From NCBI RefSeq assembly GCF_030209745.1, contig NZ_JARVRJ010000009.1, positions 186,001 through 250,000 on the forward strand: a stretch of DNA of 64,000 nucleotides, written 5' to 3'. How positions within the stretch are numbered: the first letter of the stretch is position 1; each line of letters opens with the position of its first letter. A program made the position numbers and the translations under genes. Positions 7,969 to 15,681 of the stretch are shown here, in pieces. The notes beneath the pieces were generated by a model. It did no database searches and was not told the DNA's origin. It saw only the letters and a program-made list of their open reading frames with translations. The stretch is from Arthrobacter sp. fls2-241-R2A-200. GTDB taxonomy: Bacteria > Actinomycetota > Actinomycetes > Actinomycetales > Micrococcaceae.

Positions 7969-8430
7969 ATGCACATGTTGGATGTTCGCCCGGCCCTGGC
8001 AATGCTTGGGGTCGCCGCGGTGACGGCATGTTCGGGCAGTCCCGCTCCGGGCGGCCCCAGCGTCCCCAACTCCGCTCCCCCAACCGGGCAGGGCAACGCC
8101 GAACTCTCCATCATGGTGCTTGATAAACCGGGAGGCGTGCCAAGGACTTACACGCTGGTATGCACCGACGGCACTCCAGCCGCCGAAACCCAGCACCCGG
8201 CCGCAAGCGACGCATGCACCACCATCAAAAACCACCCCACACTTTTGAGTCCCGCGCCGGCCCGGACGGACTTTGCCTGCACCCAGCAATACGGTGGCCC
8301 GGCCACAGCCACCGTGACGGGATCCGTGGACGGCAAAGAAATTAACATCGCGTTCAAGCGCACCGACGGGTGCCAGATCGCCCTGTGGGACGCTGCCAGC
8401 AGCGTGCTTGGCTCCCGCGGTGGCAGCTGA
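7969..8430 (+). CDS. SSI-like protease-inhibitor lipoprotein
   Basis: This 153-aa protein has a short signal peptide ending in VTAC (lipobox, about residue 21), then a serine/proline-rich linker and a domain like Streptomyces subtilisin inhibitor. The four cysteines follow the SSI spacing: LVC, SDAC, FACTQQY and DGC. The CTQQYGGP segment sits where SSI carries its protease-binding reactive loop (CPMVYDP). It would be anchored on the outer face of the membrane. The ATG at 7969 has GAGGAG upstream; the ATG two codons later is an alternative. It precedes an unknown gene and a second SSI-like gene, and faces a secreted subtilase. Inhibition of that protease is inferred, not shown. Confidence 0.75.
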   Translation: MHMLDVRPALAMLGVAAVTACSGSPAPGGPSVPNSAPPTGQGNAELSIMVLDKPGGVPRTYTLVCTDGTPAAETQHPAASDACTTIKNHPTLLSPAPARTDFACTQQYGGPATATVTGSVDGKEINIAFKRTDGCQIALWDAASSVLGSRGGS

Positions 8431-9396
8431 GTGGCCGTTCCAATGCAGCACTTATCCGAGGACCAATGGCTCCCACTGGAGGCAGCCCACCACGCCCGTG
8501 TGGCGCGTTATGCCGACCCCTATCTAGCACGGCGCTCGGCAGGTAAGAAACACCCCGTGGAAGACTTCCTCTTCACCTATTACACCCAAAAGCCCGGGCA
8601 ATTGCAGCGTTGGCACCCGGGCGATGGCACGGTGTTGAGCGGTCCGCGGGCCGTCGACCGCGCGGGCTGGAAGTATTACCGAACGCTCGACGACGGCGAA
8701 CTCGCCTCGATCGGGCTGGCGCCGGGAACTCCCGCCGTCACCTTCGACCGCATCCGCTTCCTCCGAGACCGCTCCGAAGCCGTCAACTTCGCTGGGATCA
8801 TCCTGGCGGGAACGGCCAAGCGCCCCGCTCAGTTCGGCTGTTTCGGCCTTCATGAATGGGCGATGGTGTACCGGCAGGAGAAGTTCGAGTTACGCCACGA
8901 ATACCTGGAGTTGCGGCTCGGCGCCGAGGGCACTGACGCCGTCGTGGACGAAAACCGCATCCGGTGCACGCACTTTGACGCTTTCCGCTTCTACACGCCC
9001 GACGCCATCCCCCTCAATGAACACCGACCCACCCGCGAGAACCAGCGGGCCATGGAACAGCCCGGCTGCCTGCACGCCAACATGGACCTCTACAAGTGGG
9101 CCTACAAATTGACCCCCGCACTGCCAAGTGACGTAGTGATGGATTGTTTCGAACTGTCATGGCGCATCAGGACCATGGACATGAAGGCCTCCCCGTACGA
9201 TCTCGAGGAATGGGGATACCCACCCATCAAGATCGAGACACCGCAGGGCAAAGCCGAGTACGTTGAATACCAACGGGCGTTCGCGGCCGAGTCCCGGGAA
9301 CTTCGGGCCCGTGTGCTTGAGGCAGTACAACCGTTGCTCGGTGGACGGCCCGGCGCAGTCACCGCCGGGGAACCCGCCGCCATCAGCGAAAGGTGA
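8431..9396 (+). CDS. Conserved actinobacterial protein of unknown function
   Basis: This 321-aa soluble protein belongs to a family common in actinobacteria, with landmarks KHPVEDFLFTYY, QRWHPG, FGLHEWAMVY and HANMDLYKWAYKL. From memory, members are sometimes labelled 3-methyladenine DNA glycosylase in databases, but I see no glycosylase motif that supports this. There is no signal peptide. The start is a GTG immediately after the stop of the SSI-like lipoprotein, with an ATG four codons later as alternative. It ends 2 bp before the second SSI-like gene, so the three genes form an operon. Function is unknown. Confidence 0.8.
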   Translation: MAVPMQHLSEDQWLPLEAAHHARVARYADPYLARRSAGKKHPVEDFLFTYYTQKPGQLQRWHPGDGTVLSGPRAVDRAGWKYYRTLDDGELASIGLAPGTPAVTFDRIRFLRDRSEAVNFAGIILAGTAKRPAQFGCFGLHEWAMVYRQEKFELRHEYLELRLGAEGTDAVVDENRIRCTHFDAFRFYTPDAIPLNEHRPTRENQRAMEQPGCLHANMDLYKWAYKLTPALPSDVVMDCFELSWRIRTMDMKASPYDLEEWGYPPIKIETPQGKAEYVEYQRAFAAESRELRARVLEAVQPLLGGRPGAVTAGEPAAISER

Positions 9397-9398
9397 CC

Positions 9399-9788
9399 AT
9401 GGTTTCCCCCGAAAATAGCGAGTACGACGTCGACCTGACAATCACGTTGACCGAAGCGCCGGACGCGGAAAGCACGGAGTTCCACCTCAGGTCCGCCTCC
9501 GGCATCCTCTCGGCCGATCCCAAGTCCATTGATTCGAACCTGCCGGACGCAGCTGCGGCGCTTGCCGCCGTCGAACAGTTCGGAGAAGAGGCGTTCTTTC
9601 CCGAACCGCAGCCGGATCGCACCTGCACACAGCAGTATGGCGGTCCGCAAGTGGCCGTGGTGACAGGCTGGTTCCGCGGGCGCAAGGTGCACAGCAGGTT
9701 CAGCAAAACCGATGGCTGTGAGATCGCACGATGGCGCACCTTGGCCACACTCTTTGGCGGCAGCACCGGCTCCACCGGGGCCACCTAA
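9399..9788 (+). CDS. Second SSI-like protein, lacking signal peptide and one disulfide
   Basis: This 129-aa protein has a C-terminal half closely related to the lipoprotein at 7969: CTQQYGGP is identical and both continue to a DGC motif followed by an Ile/Ala-rich end. The first two SSI cysteines are absent, so only the reactive-loop disulfide could form. No signal peptide is visible from the ATG at 9399, nor from the GTG two codons earlier. The ATG is preferred because AAAGG lies 5 bp upstream. It is probably a diverged duplicate kept in the operon. It may be cytoplasmic, may pair with the unknown gene upstream, or may be decaying. Confidence 0.68.
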   Translation: MVSPENSEYDVDLTITLTEAPDAESTEFHLRSASGILSADPKSIDSNLPDAAAALAAVEQFGEEAFFPEPQPDRTCTQQYGGPQVAVVTGWFRGRKVHSRFSKTDGCEIARWRTLATLFGGSTGSTGAT

Positions 9789-9815
9789 ACCCCAACGGCA
9801 CAACAGCCGTGACAC

Positions 9816-9856
9816 AACAGCAGCGGCCGGCGGATAATCCGCCGGCCGCTGCTGTT
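9816..9856. terminator. Bidirectional terminator hairpin
   Basis: A perfect 19-bp inverted repeat (9816-9834 and 9838-9856) with a TAA loop lies between the convergent SSI-like gene and the subtilase gene. Its GC-rich stem suits termination from both sides. Confidence 0.85.
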
Positions 9857-9868
9857 CACGCCGCTCAG

Positions 9869-12800
9869 TTAGCTTGCGTTATTGCTCTGCGCAGGATCCG
9901 CGTCGCGGATCTTTTTGTCTTTCTTATCCTTCTTCGGGTTTTCCTTATCCGGCACCACCACTGCACCGCCGGGATTGACGACGACGGTCACGAAGCTCGG
10001 CTCGCTGGTTCCGTCGAAGGTGAGCCGCCCGATATACGAGCCGGGCGTCAAGTTCTTCCAGTTCAGCGAGATCTGCCCGGTCTTACCGTTGGCCAGGCGA
10101 ATCGGGTTCGGGGTCACGGTTGCGTTGCCCTCGTTGGCGCCCAAAACCGCCGCATCAACTGTGGCCCTGGTGGCTTGGTTGTTGGGGCTGGCGTATAGGT
10201 TGGCGAAGACGTAGTAATCACCGGGCGCCGGATCAGGGACAGTCAGGCTTTCACTGGCCGACGGCGTCGCAGCGCTCAGCTGTTCGCCGTCGGGAGTAAG
10301 CACCAGCATGTCAAAGTCGGCGGCGTCGTTGGAGGAGTTGATCGAGAACCTGGCCAAGGCACTGCCTGCTCCCACCGTCACCTTCTTCACGTAGTTGGAT
10401 CCATCGGTCTCACCCGTGAAAGGTCCCGGGGTCAGCTCGATGGCCGTGGAGTCAGCCTTGGACAGGCCATCGACGGTGACTCCCACCGGCAGGTTGGTGC
10501 CGGAGGTGATGTTGATGGCAGCAGAGCCGTTGGGGCCGGTCCCCGTGAACGCCAATGCCTTGTCCGCAATGATGGACTGCGGCCGGACAGCGATCGGTGA
10601 GGTGACCGTCTTGCCCGCGCCCTGCCAGGAAAGTGAACCCATGGCGAACTTGCCCAGCGGGGCGTTGTTGTTCTCGAACTGGATCTTGAACGTCCTCTTC
10701 TCCCCCGCGGAGGTGAAGTTCAGGACGGCCGGCGTCACTTTGACGTTGATGCCGGGGACGTTGACCGTGGCGCGGTAAAGGCCCGGGGTGAGGGCAGTGA
10801 CCGTGCGGGTGACCTCGATCTTTCCTGCCAAGTTCCCCAAAGCAAAGGAAGGAACGTTCATGTCCCGCGGTTGCGTGGTGCCCAAGCCGGGAATGCCCAG
10901 GTCCATTCCAGTGCCCTGGACGAACTTGAGGTAGTCCTCGGTGCTGGCGTCATAGACCAATCCGGGGCTGAGGACCTTTGCGGGGTCCACTTGTCCAGCT
11001 CCGGTGGCGAAGACATCCGTGTTGACGGCCCCGTTGGCCAGCTTCACAGGCCCTGCGGTGGTCATCATGGCGGACTTCACCGTAGCCGGAGACCATGTTG
11101 GGTTCTTGGAAAGGATCAATGCTCCAAATCCCGCAACGTGCGGGGAAGCCATGGACGTACCGGAAAGGAAGCCAAAGTTGTCACCACCGGTGCCGATGGG
11201 CGAGACCCCGGCGAGGATAGCAACACCGGGGGCGGAGACATCCGGCTTCAACAGGTCCGAGTCGGTTGCAAGCAACGGACCGCGGGAAGAGAACCCTGCT
11301 ATCTGTGGTTGCGGCTCCGGCGGAAGGCCGGTGGTGTCGTGGTTCAGCAAGGAAACGGTGATGGTGGGATTAGCTGCCACCAAGTCCTTGATCGCTTGGG
11401 TTGCCGGCGGGTTCACGTGGACGGTGGGTACAGCGTGCTTGTCAGTGTCCAGCGACGAGTCGGTGAGGTTTACCAAGATCATGCCGACACCCCCGGCACG
11501 GAGAACCTCGGCGCTCTTGGCGGTTCGGTCCACCACGCCTCGGTCACACACCACGACCTTGCCGGCCACCTTGGCCGGGTCCAAGGACCCCGGAGCACAG
11601 AGGGCCGCGTTACCGTTCCCGCTTGCAGCCTGGGCGGAGAGCACGACGCCGGCCCCGCTCACCTCATGGTTCATGATGCTCGCTCCGCGGAACTTGCTCC
11701 CATCGGAGAACTGCACTGTTCCTTGAAGCTCCTGGGAGAATGACGTAGCCGCGACTGTGGTCAACCACGGGGCGCCGTGATTGACCGTGCCGGGCGTCGG
11801 CCCGGAGTTTCCGGCGGAGACAGAGACGAAGATTCCTGCCGACGTCGCCGAAAGGAAAGCGAGCGACACCGGATCCGTGGTGGACGTGGTGGAACCGGAA
11901 ATGGAGTAGTTCAGCACATCCACGCCGTCGACGATTGCCTGTTCAATCGCGTCCACTGCCGAGGACGCGTAACAACCGCCTGTAGCAGGGTCAGTGTCCT
12001 CCCAACAAACCTTGTAAATGGAAAGCTTCGCTGCCGGTGCAATGCCGCTGGTGATTCCGAAGCTGCGCCCGTCCACTACGGCATCGACGTTGCCGTTACC
12101 TGCTGCCGTGCTGGCGGTGTGGGTGCCGTGGCTGTCCACATCCACCGGCGAGAGGACCTCTTTAGGCGAACGGTTTTCCGGTGGGACAGTCTCCAGGAAG
12201 GAATCGGCAAAGTAGTGCGTGCTGATGACCTTCGAGTTGCACGCCGTGCCATCGTAATCGGCGCCGCCTTGGCATTCACCAACAAAAGTATCGCCGTCCG
12301 CCTTGAGCATGGCGATCTTGCCATCAGCGGTGCGGTACGGCACGCCAACCTGCGGGTTACCCACCAAGGGACCCACCGGGTCACCGGCGAAGAACGGGTT
12401 GGAGGGGGTATAGCCGGTGTCGATGACGCCTACAACGGTGCCCTTGCCCGCGTTTTCCTGGCCGCCGTATTGCGTTGCCCACGTGCCGTTGGGGCCGCTC
12501 AGCTTCAGGAAATCACTCGTTGAATAGTCCGGAGCGTTTTGGGTATCCGGCGCCACCATCAGGACCTTGGGATCCTTGGCCAGCTTGATGGCCTGGTCCG
12601 CGGTCAGCGTGGCACTGAAGCCGTTGATGGCGGTGGTGAACTCACGCTTGATGGTCACGTTTTCCTGCTTGGCAACCTCCTGCTGTTTCTGCTGGAGGTG
12701 TTCCTGGTACTGCTTCACAGGTGCACTGTTGGCGTCGAGCTTTTTGCCCTTTTCCGCCTTCGTGGGCGCAAGGCCGGCCGTGCCGCCGTCGTATGTTGCC

Positions 12801-13036
12801 GCAGGCTTTTCGGCCAGGACCACCATGTAGCGTCCATCCTTGTAGGCGCCGGGGTCAAGGTTCTTCATTGCCACGCTTGCGACGTTTCCTGTCGCTGTCC
12901 CCGGGGCGGGAGCAGCTTGGGCTGGCATCGCAAGCGAAGTGAGAAGCAACGGCAAGCCCACGGCCAGAGCCGCGCCCTTACCAAGCCTCCCGCTTCTGGC
13001 GAAGCTCTTTCCTGCTGATTTCACGAGTGGTTGCAC
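9869..13036 (-). CDS. Secreted subtilisin-like serine protease (S8) with PA insert
   Basis: This 1055-aa protease has a signal peptide (about residues 1-41, cleaved near AQA), an I9-type propeptide (about 68-165) and an S8 catalytic domain. The catalytic residues are Asp206 in VIDTGY, His303 in DSHGTHTAS, Asn410 in SAGNSG and Ser628 in GTSMASPHVAG. A PA domain is inserted around residues 460-560. The C-terminal third holds beta-sandwich domains of the fibronectin type III-like and pre-peptidase kind, and ends in a lysine-rich tail without LPXTG. The start is a GTG at 13036; a GTG at 13024 has the better ribosome site (GAAAGG) and would only shorten the signal. It would degrade extracellular protein and faces two SSI-like inhibitor genes. 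Confidence 0.93.
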   Translation of the reverse strand: MQPLVKSAGKSFARSGRLGKGAALAVGLPLLLTSLAMPAQAAPAPGTATGNVASVAMKNLDPGAYKDGRYMVVLAEKPAATYDGGTAGLAPTKAEKGKKLDANSAPVKQYQEHLQQKQQEVAKQENVTIKREFTTAINGFSATLTADQAIKLAKDPKVLMVAPDTQNAPDYSTSDFLKLSGPNGTWATQYGGQENAGKGTVVGVIDTGYTPSNPFFAGDPVGPLVGNPQVGVPYRTADGKIAMLKADGDTFVGECQGGADYDGTACNSKVISTHYFADSFLETVPPENRSPKEVLSPVDVDSHGTHTASTAAGNGNVDAVVDGRSFGITSGIAPAAKLSIYKVCWEDTDPATGGCYASSAVDAIEQAIVDGVDVLNYSISGSTTSTTDPVSLAFLSATSAGIFVSVSAGNSGPTPGTVNHGAPWLTTVAATSFSQELQGTVQFSDGSKFRGASIMNHEVSGAGVVLSAQAASGNGNAALCAPGSLDPAKVAGKVVVCDRGVVDRTAKSAEVLRAGGVGMILVNLTDSSLDTDKHAVPTVHVNPPATQAIKDLVAANPTITVSLLNHDTTGLPPEPQPQIAGFSSRGPLLATDSDLLKPDVSAPGVAILAGVSPIGTGGDNFGFLSGTSMASPHVAGFGALILSKNPTWSPATVKSAMMTTAGPVKLANGAVNTDVFATGAGQVDPAKVLSPGLVYDASTEDYLKFVQGTGMDLGIPGLGTTQPRDMNVPSFALGNLAGKIEVTRTVTALTPGLYRATVNVPGINVKVTPAVLNFTSAGEKRTFKIQFENNNAPLGKFAMGSLSWQGAGKTVTSPIAVRPQSIIADKALAFTGTGPNGSAAINITSGTNLPVGVTVDGLSKADSTAIELTPGPFTGETDGSNYVKKVTVGAGSALARFSINSSNDAADFDMLVLTPDGEQLSAATPSASESLTVPDPAPGDYYVFANLYASPNNQATRATVDAAVLGANEGNATVTPNPIRLANGKTGQISLNWKNLTPGSYIGRLTFDGTSEPSFVTVVVNPGGAVVVPDKENPKKDKKDKKIRDADPAQSNNAS

Positions 13037-13247
13037 CTTTCACTGGGAAGGCCCGGCTCCGTCGCCAAGGCCCAAGCGAGCTGACTGCATTCGTGACAAC
13101 TCTTGTCAAAGAAATACAACCAGCGCAGTCACAGCGTATCGAGTGAGAGCCGAATATGACATCAAGCGCACGCAATTTATCCTGCAACAGAAAGCAAAGC
13201 GGTAGCGTCGAGGCATACCGGTATTCGCCTTAACCTTTGGAGCTGCA

Positions 13248-14183
13248 GTGAAAATCCTCGTTCCGGACACCATCGAGTTGGACCTCTCCCCCGCAGGGGA
13301 CGACGTGGTTGTGTACCAAGTGGACAAGCCGGTCCCCGCCGAGCACTTGGACGCAGAAGTCTTGGTGGTGTGGCGTAATACGGCGGAGAACCTGGCAAGT
13401 GCCGCCCGCGGAATGTCCCGTCTCCAGCTCGTCCAGACCCTCGCGGCCGGTCCCGATAGTGTGCTGGCTGCCGGGTTCGGCGGGAACGTAGCCATCACGT
13501 CGGGACGATCACTTCACGATGGCCCCGTGGCCGAACACGCACTGGCTTTGATTCTGGCCGCCGTGCGACGGATGGACCAATTGATGGAATCGCAAAAGGC
13601 GTCACAGTGGAACGAGCCATACAACATTGCCCAATCCGCGCCTGACACCGAACGGCTCTATACGCTCGACGGCGCCAACGTCACCATCTGGGGCTTCGGC
13701 TCGATCGCAGGCAGGCTCGCTCCGCTGCTGGCAGCTTTGGGTGCCAAGGTCACAGGCGTTGCGGGTTCACAAGGCGAACGGTACGGCTTCCCCGTAGTTG
13801 CCGCGGATCAATTGGACGGCATCCTGCGCACCACCGACGTTTTGGTGTCGATCCTGCCGGCAACTGCCGAAACCGCCGACGCCCTCAACGCGGACGTCCT
13901 CCGAGCCCTCCCGGACTCCGCTATTTTCGTGAACGTCGGCCGCGGCGCCACCGTGGACGAAGACGCGCTCATCAGCTCGCTTCGGGAGGGCCGGCTGCGG
14001 GCCGCGGCACTGGATGTCACCAAGGTGGAACCGCTCCCCGAAAACTCCCCGCTGTGGGCCGCGCCCAACCTGATCCTTACGCCCCATGTGGCAGGCAACA
14101 GGCCCAAAGGCGCCTCAGGGTTGGTTCTCACCAACATCTCAGCCCTCAAGAACGGCGTCGCCCTGACAAACAGGGTTGCCTAG
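13248..14183 (+). CDS. D-isomer-specific 2-hydroxyacid dehydrogenase
   Basis: This 311-aa NAD(P)-dependent enzyme reduces 2-oxoacids or oxidises D-2-hydroxyacids. It shows the Rossmann segment WGFGSIAGRLAPLL, the Arg-containing FVNVGRGATVDEDAL, the Glu in KVEPLPENSPLW and the catalytic His in LTPHVAGN. The start is a GTG at 13248 with GGAGCT upstream. It stands alone between the subtilase and a small gene, and its stop lies inside a 17-bp tandem repeat. The substrate is not predictable. Confidence 0.9.
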   Translation: MKILVPDTIELDLSPAGDDVVVYQVDKPVPAEHLDAEVLVVWRNTAENLASAARGMSRLQLVQTLAAGPDSVLAAGFGGNVAITSGRSLHDGPVAEHALALILAAVRRMDQLMESQKASQWNEPYNIAQSAPDTERLYTLDGANVTIWGFGSIAGRLAPLLAALGAKVTGVAGSQGERYGFPVVAADQLDGILRTTDVLVSILPATAETADALNADVLRALPDSAIFVNVGRGATVDEDALISSLREGRLRAAALDVTKVEPLPENSPLWAAPNLILTPHVAGNRPKGASGLVLTNISALKNGVALTNRVA

Positions 14184-14223
14184 CTGTGCGGGTTGCCTAG
14201 CTGTGCAGGTTGCCTAGCTGCGG
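14173..14223. repeat. 17-bp tandem triplication over two convergent stop codons
   Basis: Three consecutive copies of a 17-bp unit based on GGGTTGCCTAGCTGTGC run from 14173 to 14223; the third is diverged. The TAG of the dehydrogenase lies in copy 1 and the TAG of the opposite-strand small gene in copy 3. With a single copy the two genes would share the CTAG. Confidence 0.9.
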
Positions 14224-14402
14224 GGATTGCGGAGCGCGTCACTGATCCGGGCACGGGTCTGAGCATCCAAGGGAACCGTGGTCAACGTCCTTTCCCGGGC
14301 AGCCCGGTCCGCCTTGATTTTTTGGATCACCATCCGGCCCAAACCCGCAACAACGGCTGCAGCCATCACGCCCAACACCATCGATCTCGGTTTCTCGGCC
14401 AT
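14214..14402 (-). CDS. Small membrane protein, unknown
   Basis: This 62-aa protein has one hydrophobic helix (about residues 7-25) followed by a charged segment ending in ARISDALRNPRS. The ATG at 14402 is the only sensible start. It converges on the 2-hydroxyacid dehydrogenase gene and ends inside the 17-bp repeat. Its size and single anchor resemble the many small membrane proteins of actinobacteria; no function can be assigned. Confidence 0.6.
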   Translation of the reverse strand: MAEKPRSMVLGVMAAAVVAGLGRMVIQKIKADRAARERTLTTVPLDAQTRARISDALRNPRS

Positions 14403-14531
14403 GGCGCCATCCTAACGACGCCGGTTACTTGCTGCCAGTGCCGACGTCGGGCCCTCAGGTCGCGATTTCCACCGTCCCGGCGGGTGGTCCTCGCGGAAGC
14501 GGGCTGAATAGGGTAAGTGCGCCGCTCCCGG

Positions 14532-14537
14532 TAGAAT
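14532..14537 (+). promoter_or_regulatory. Possible -10 element of the purSQL operon
   Basis: TAGAAT lies about 105 bp upstream of purS and would give a leader of about 100 nt. No good -35 hexamer is correctly spaced, so this is tentative. Confidence 0.3.
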
Positions 14538-14642
14538 AGTCGTGCAAGCTCGCGGAGCGCCCTCATGACAGAACGGCGTGAGACGGCACCTCCGCGGCAG
14601 CCTTATCTAAGGTTCACCCAACTCACGCACAGGAGTTACCGG

Positions 14643-14894
14643 ATGCCCCGGATCGTCGTTGACGTCATGCCCAAGCCCGAGATTCTGGACCCCCAGGGGA
14701 AAGCTATCGTGGGCGCGTTGCCCCGCCTCGGCTTCAACAGCTTCAGCGCAGTCCGCCAGGGCAAGCGATTTGAACTGACTGTCGACGGCGAGGTGACCGA
14801 CGCTATCCTGGCCCAGGCCCGCGAAGCTGCCGAGACCCTCCTGTCCAACCCGGTCATCGAAGACGTCGTCAACGTCGAGGTTGTCGAGGCCTGA
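14643..14894 (+). CDS. purS: Phosphoribosylformylglycinamidine synthase, PurS subunit
   Basis: This 83-aa protein is the small subunit of the three-part FGAM synthase, which converts FGAR, glutamine and ATP to FGAM in purine synthesis. It matches the PurS length and core ([15 protein letters not shown], then FELTVDGE). PurS dimers bridge PurL and PurQ. The ATG at 14643 has AGGAG 7 bp upstream; an in-frame start at 14565 would add an unlikely Arg-rich leader. It is the first gene of purS-purQ-purL, with purQ starting 1 bp after its stop. Confidence 0.96.
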   Translation: MPRIVVDVMPKPEILDPQGKAIVGALPRLGFNSFSAVRQGKRFELTVDGEVTDAILAQAREAAETLLSNPVIEDVVNVEVVEA

Positions 14895-14895
14895 T

Positions 14896-15681
14896 ATGAC
14901 GTCCATCCCTTTGATTGGCGAGGCCGTGGCCGTCGCCGCCGACGCCTCTGGTGCCCGCAAACTCGCCGGCGCCAAAATCGGCGTCGTCACTTTCCCCGGT
15001 ACCCTTGACGACCGCGACGCCGCCCGCGCAGTGCGGCTTGCAGGTGGCACGCCGGTGCCGCTGTGGCACGCCGATTCCGAACTCGGCGACGTTGACGCCG
15101 TGATCATCCCCGGCGGCTTCTCCTATGGCGACTACCTCCGTGCGGGCGCCATCTCGCGGTTTGCGCCGCTGATGGCCGAGATCGTCAAGGCTGCAAACTC
15201 CGAGGCAAAACTCCCTGTCCTGGGTATTTGCAACGGATTCCAGATCCTGACCGAGTCGCACCTGCTGCCCGGTTCCATGATCAAGAACGACCACCTGAAG
15301 TTCATCTGCCGGGACCAGGTCCTTCGCGTGGAAAACGCCAACACCGCGTGGACGCTGGACTACCAGGAGGGCCAGGAAATCACTGTGCCGCTGAAGAACC
15401 AGGACGGCCAGTACATCGCGGACGAGAAGACCCTGGATGCCCTTGAAGCCGAAGGCCGGGTGGTGTTCCGTTACGTGGGCTTCAACCCGAACGGTTCCCG
15501 CCGCGACATCGCCGGCATCTCCAACGCTGCCGGCAACGTGGTGGGCCTCATGCCGCACCCCGAGCACGCAGTGGAGGCCGGATTCGGTCCGGAATCACTG
15601 GATGGAACAGGTGGCCTGGACACCGACGGACTGGGGTTCTTCACCTCCGTTTTGACCAAAATTGTGGGAGGCAGCAAGTGA
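14896..15681 (+). CDS. purQ: Phosphoribosylformylglycinamidine synthase, glutaminase subunit PurQ
   Basis: This 261-aa class I glutamine amidotransferase supplies ammonia to PurL. The nucleophile elbow GICNGFQ and the His/Glu pair in MPHPEHAVE are present. The N-terminus carries about 25 extra residues before the usual KIGVVTFPG. The ATG at 14896 uses a GAGG inside the end of purS. Its stop overlaps the GTG start of purL by 4 bp, so synthesis of the two subunits is coupled. Confidence 0.97.
   Translation: MTSIPLIGEAVAVAADASGARKLAGAKIGVVTFPGTLDDRDAARAVRLAGGTPVPLWHADSELGDVDAVIIPGGFSYGDYLRAGAISRFAPLMAEIVKAANSEAKLPVLGICNGFQILTESHLLPGSMIKNDHLKFICRDQVLRVENANTAWTLDYQEGQEITVPLKNQDGQYIADEKTLDALEAEGRVVFRYVGFNPNGSRRDIAGISNAAGNVVGLMPHPEHAVEAGFGPESLDGTGGLDTDGLGFFTSVLTKIVGGSK

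Noticed and set aside
14173..14223. Repeat array considered as a CRISPR.
   Set aside because: The units are adjacent with no spacers and only 17 bp long; the same holds for the other tandem repeats in the window.
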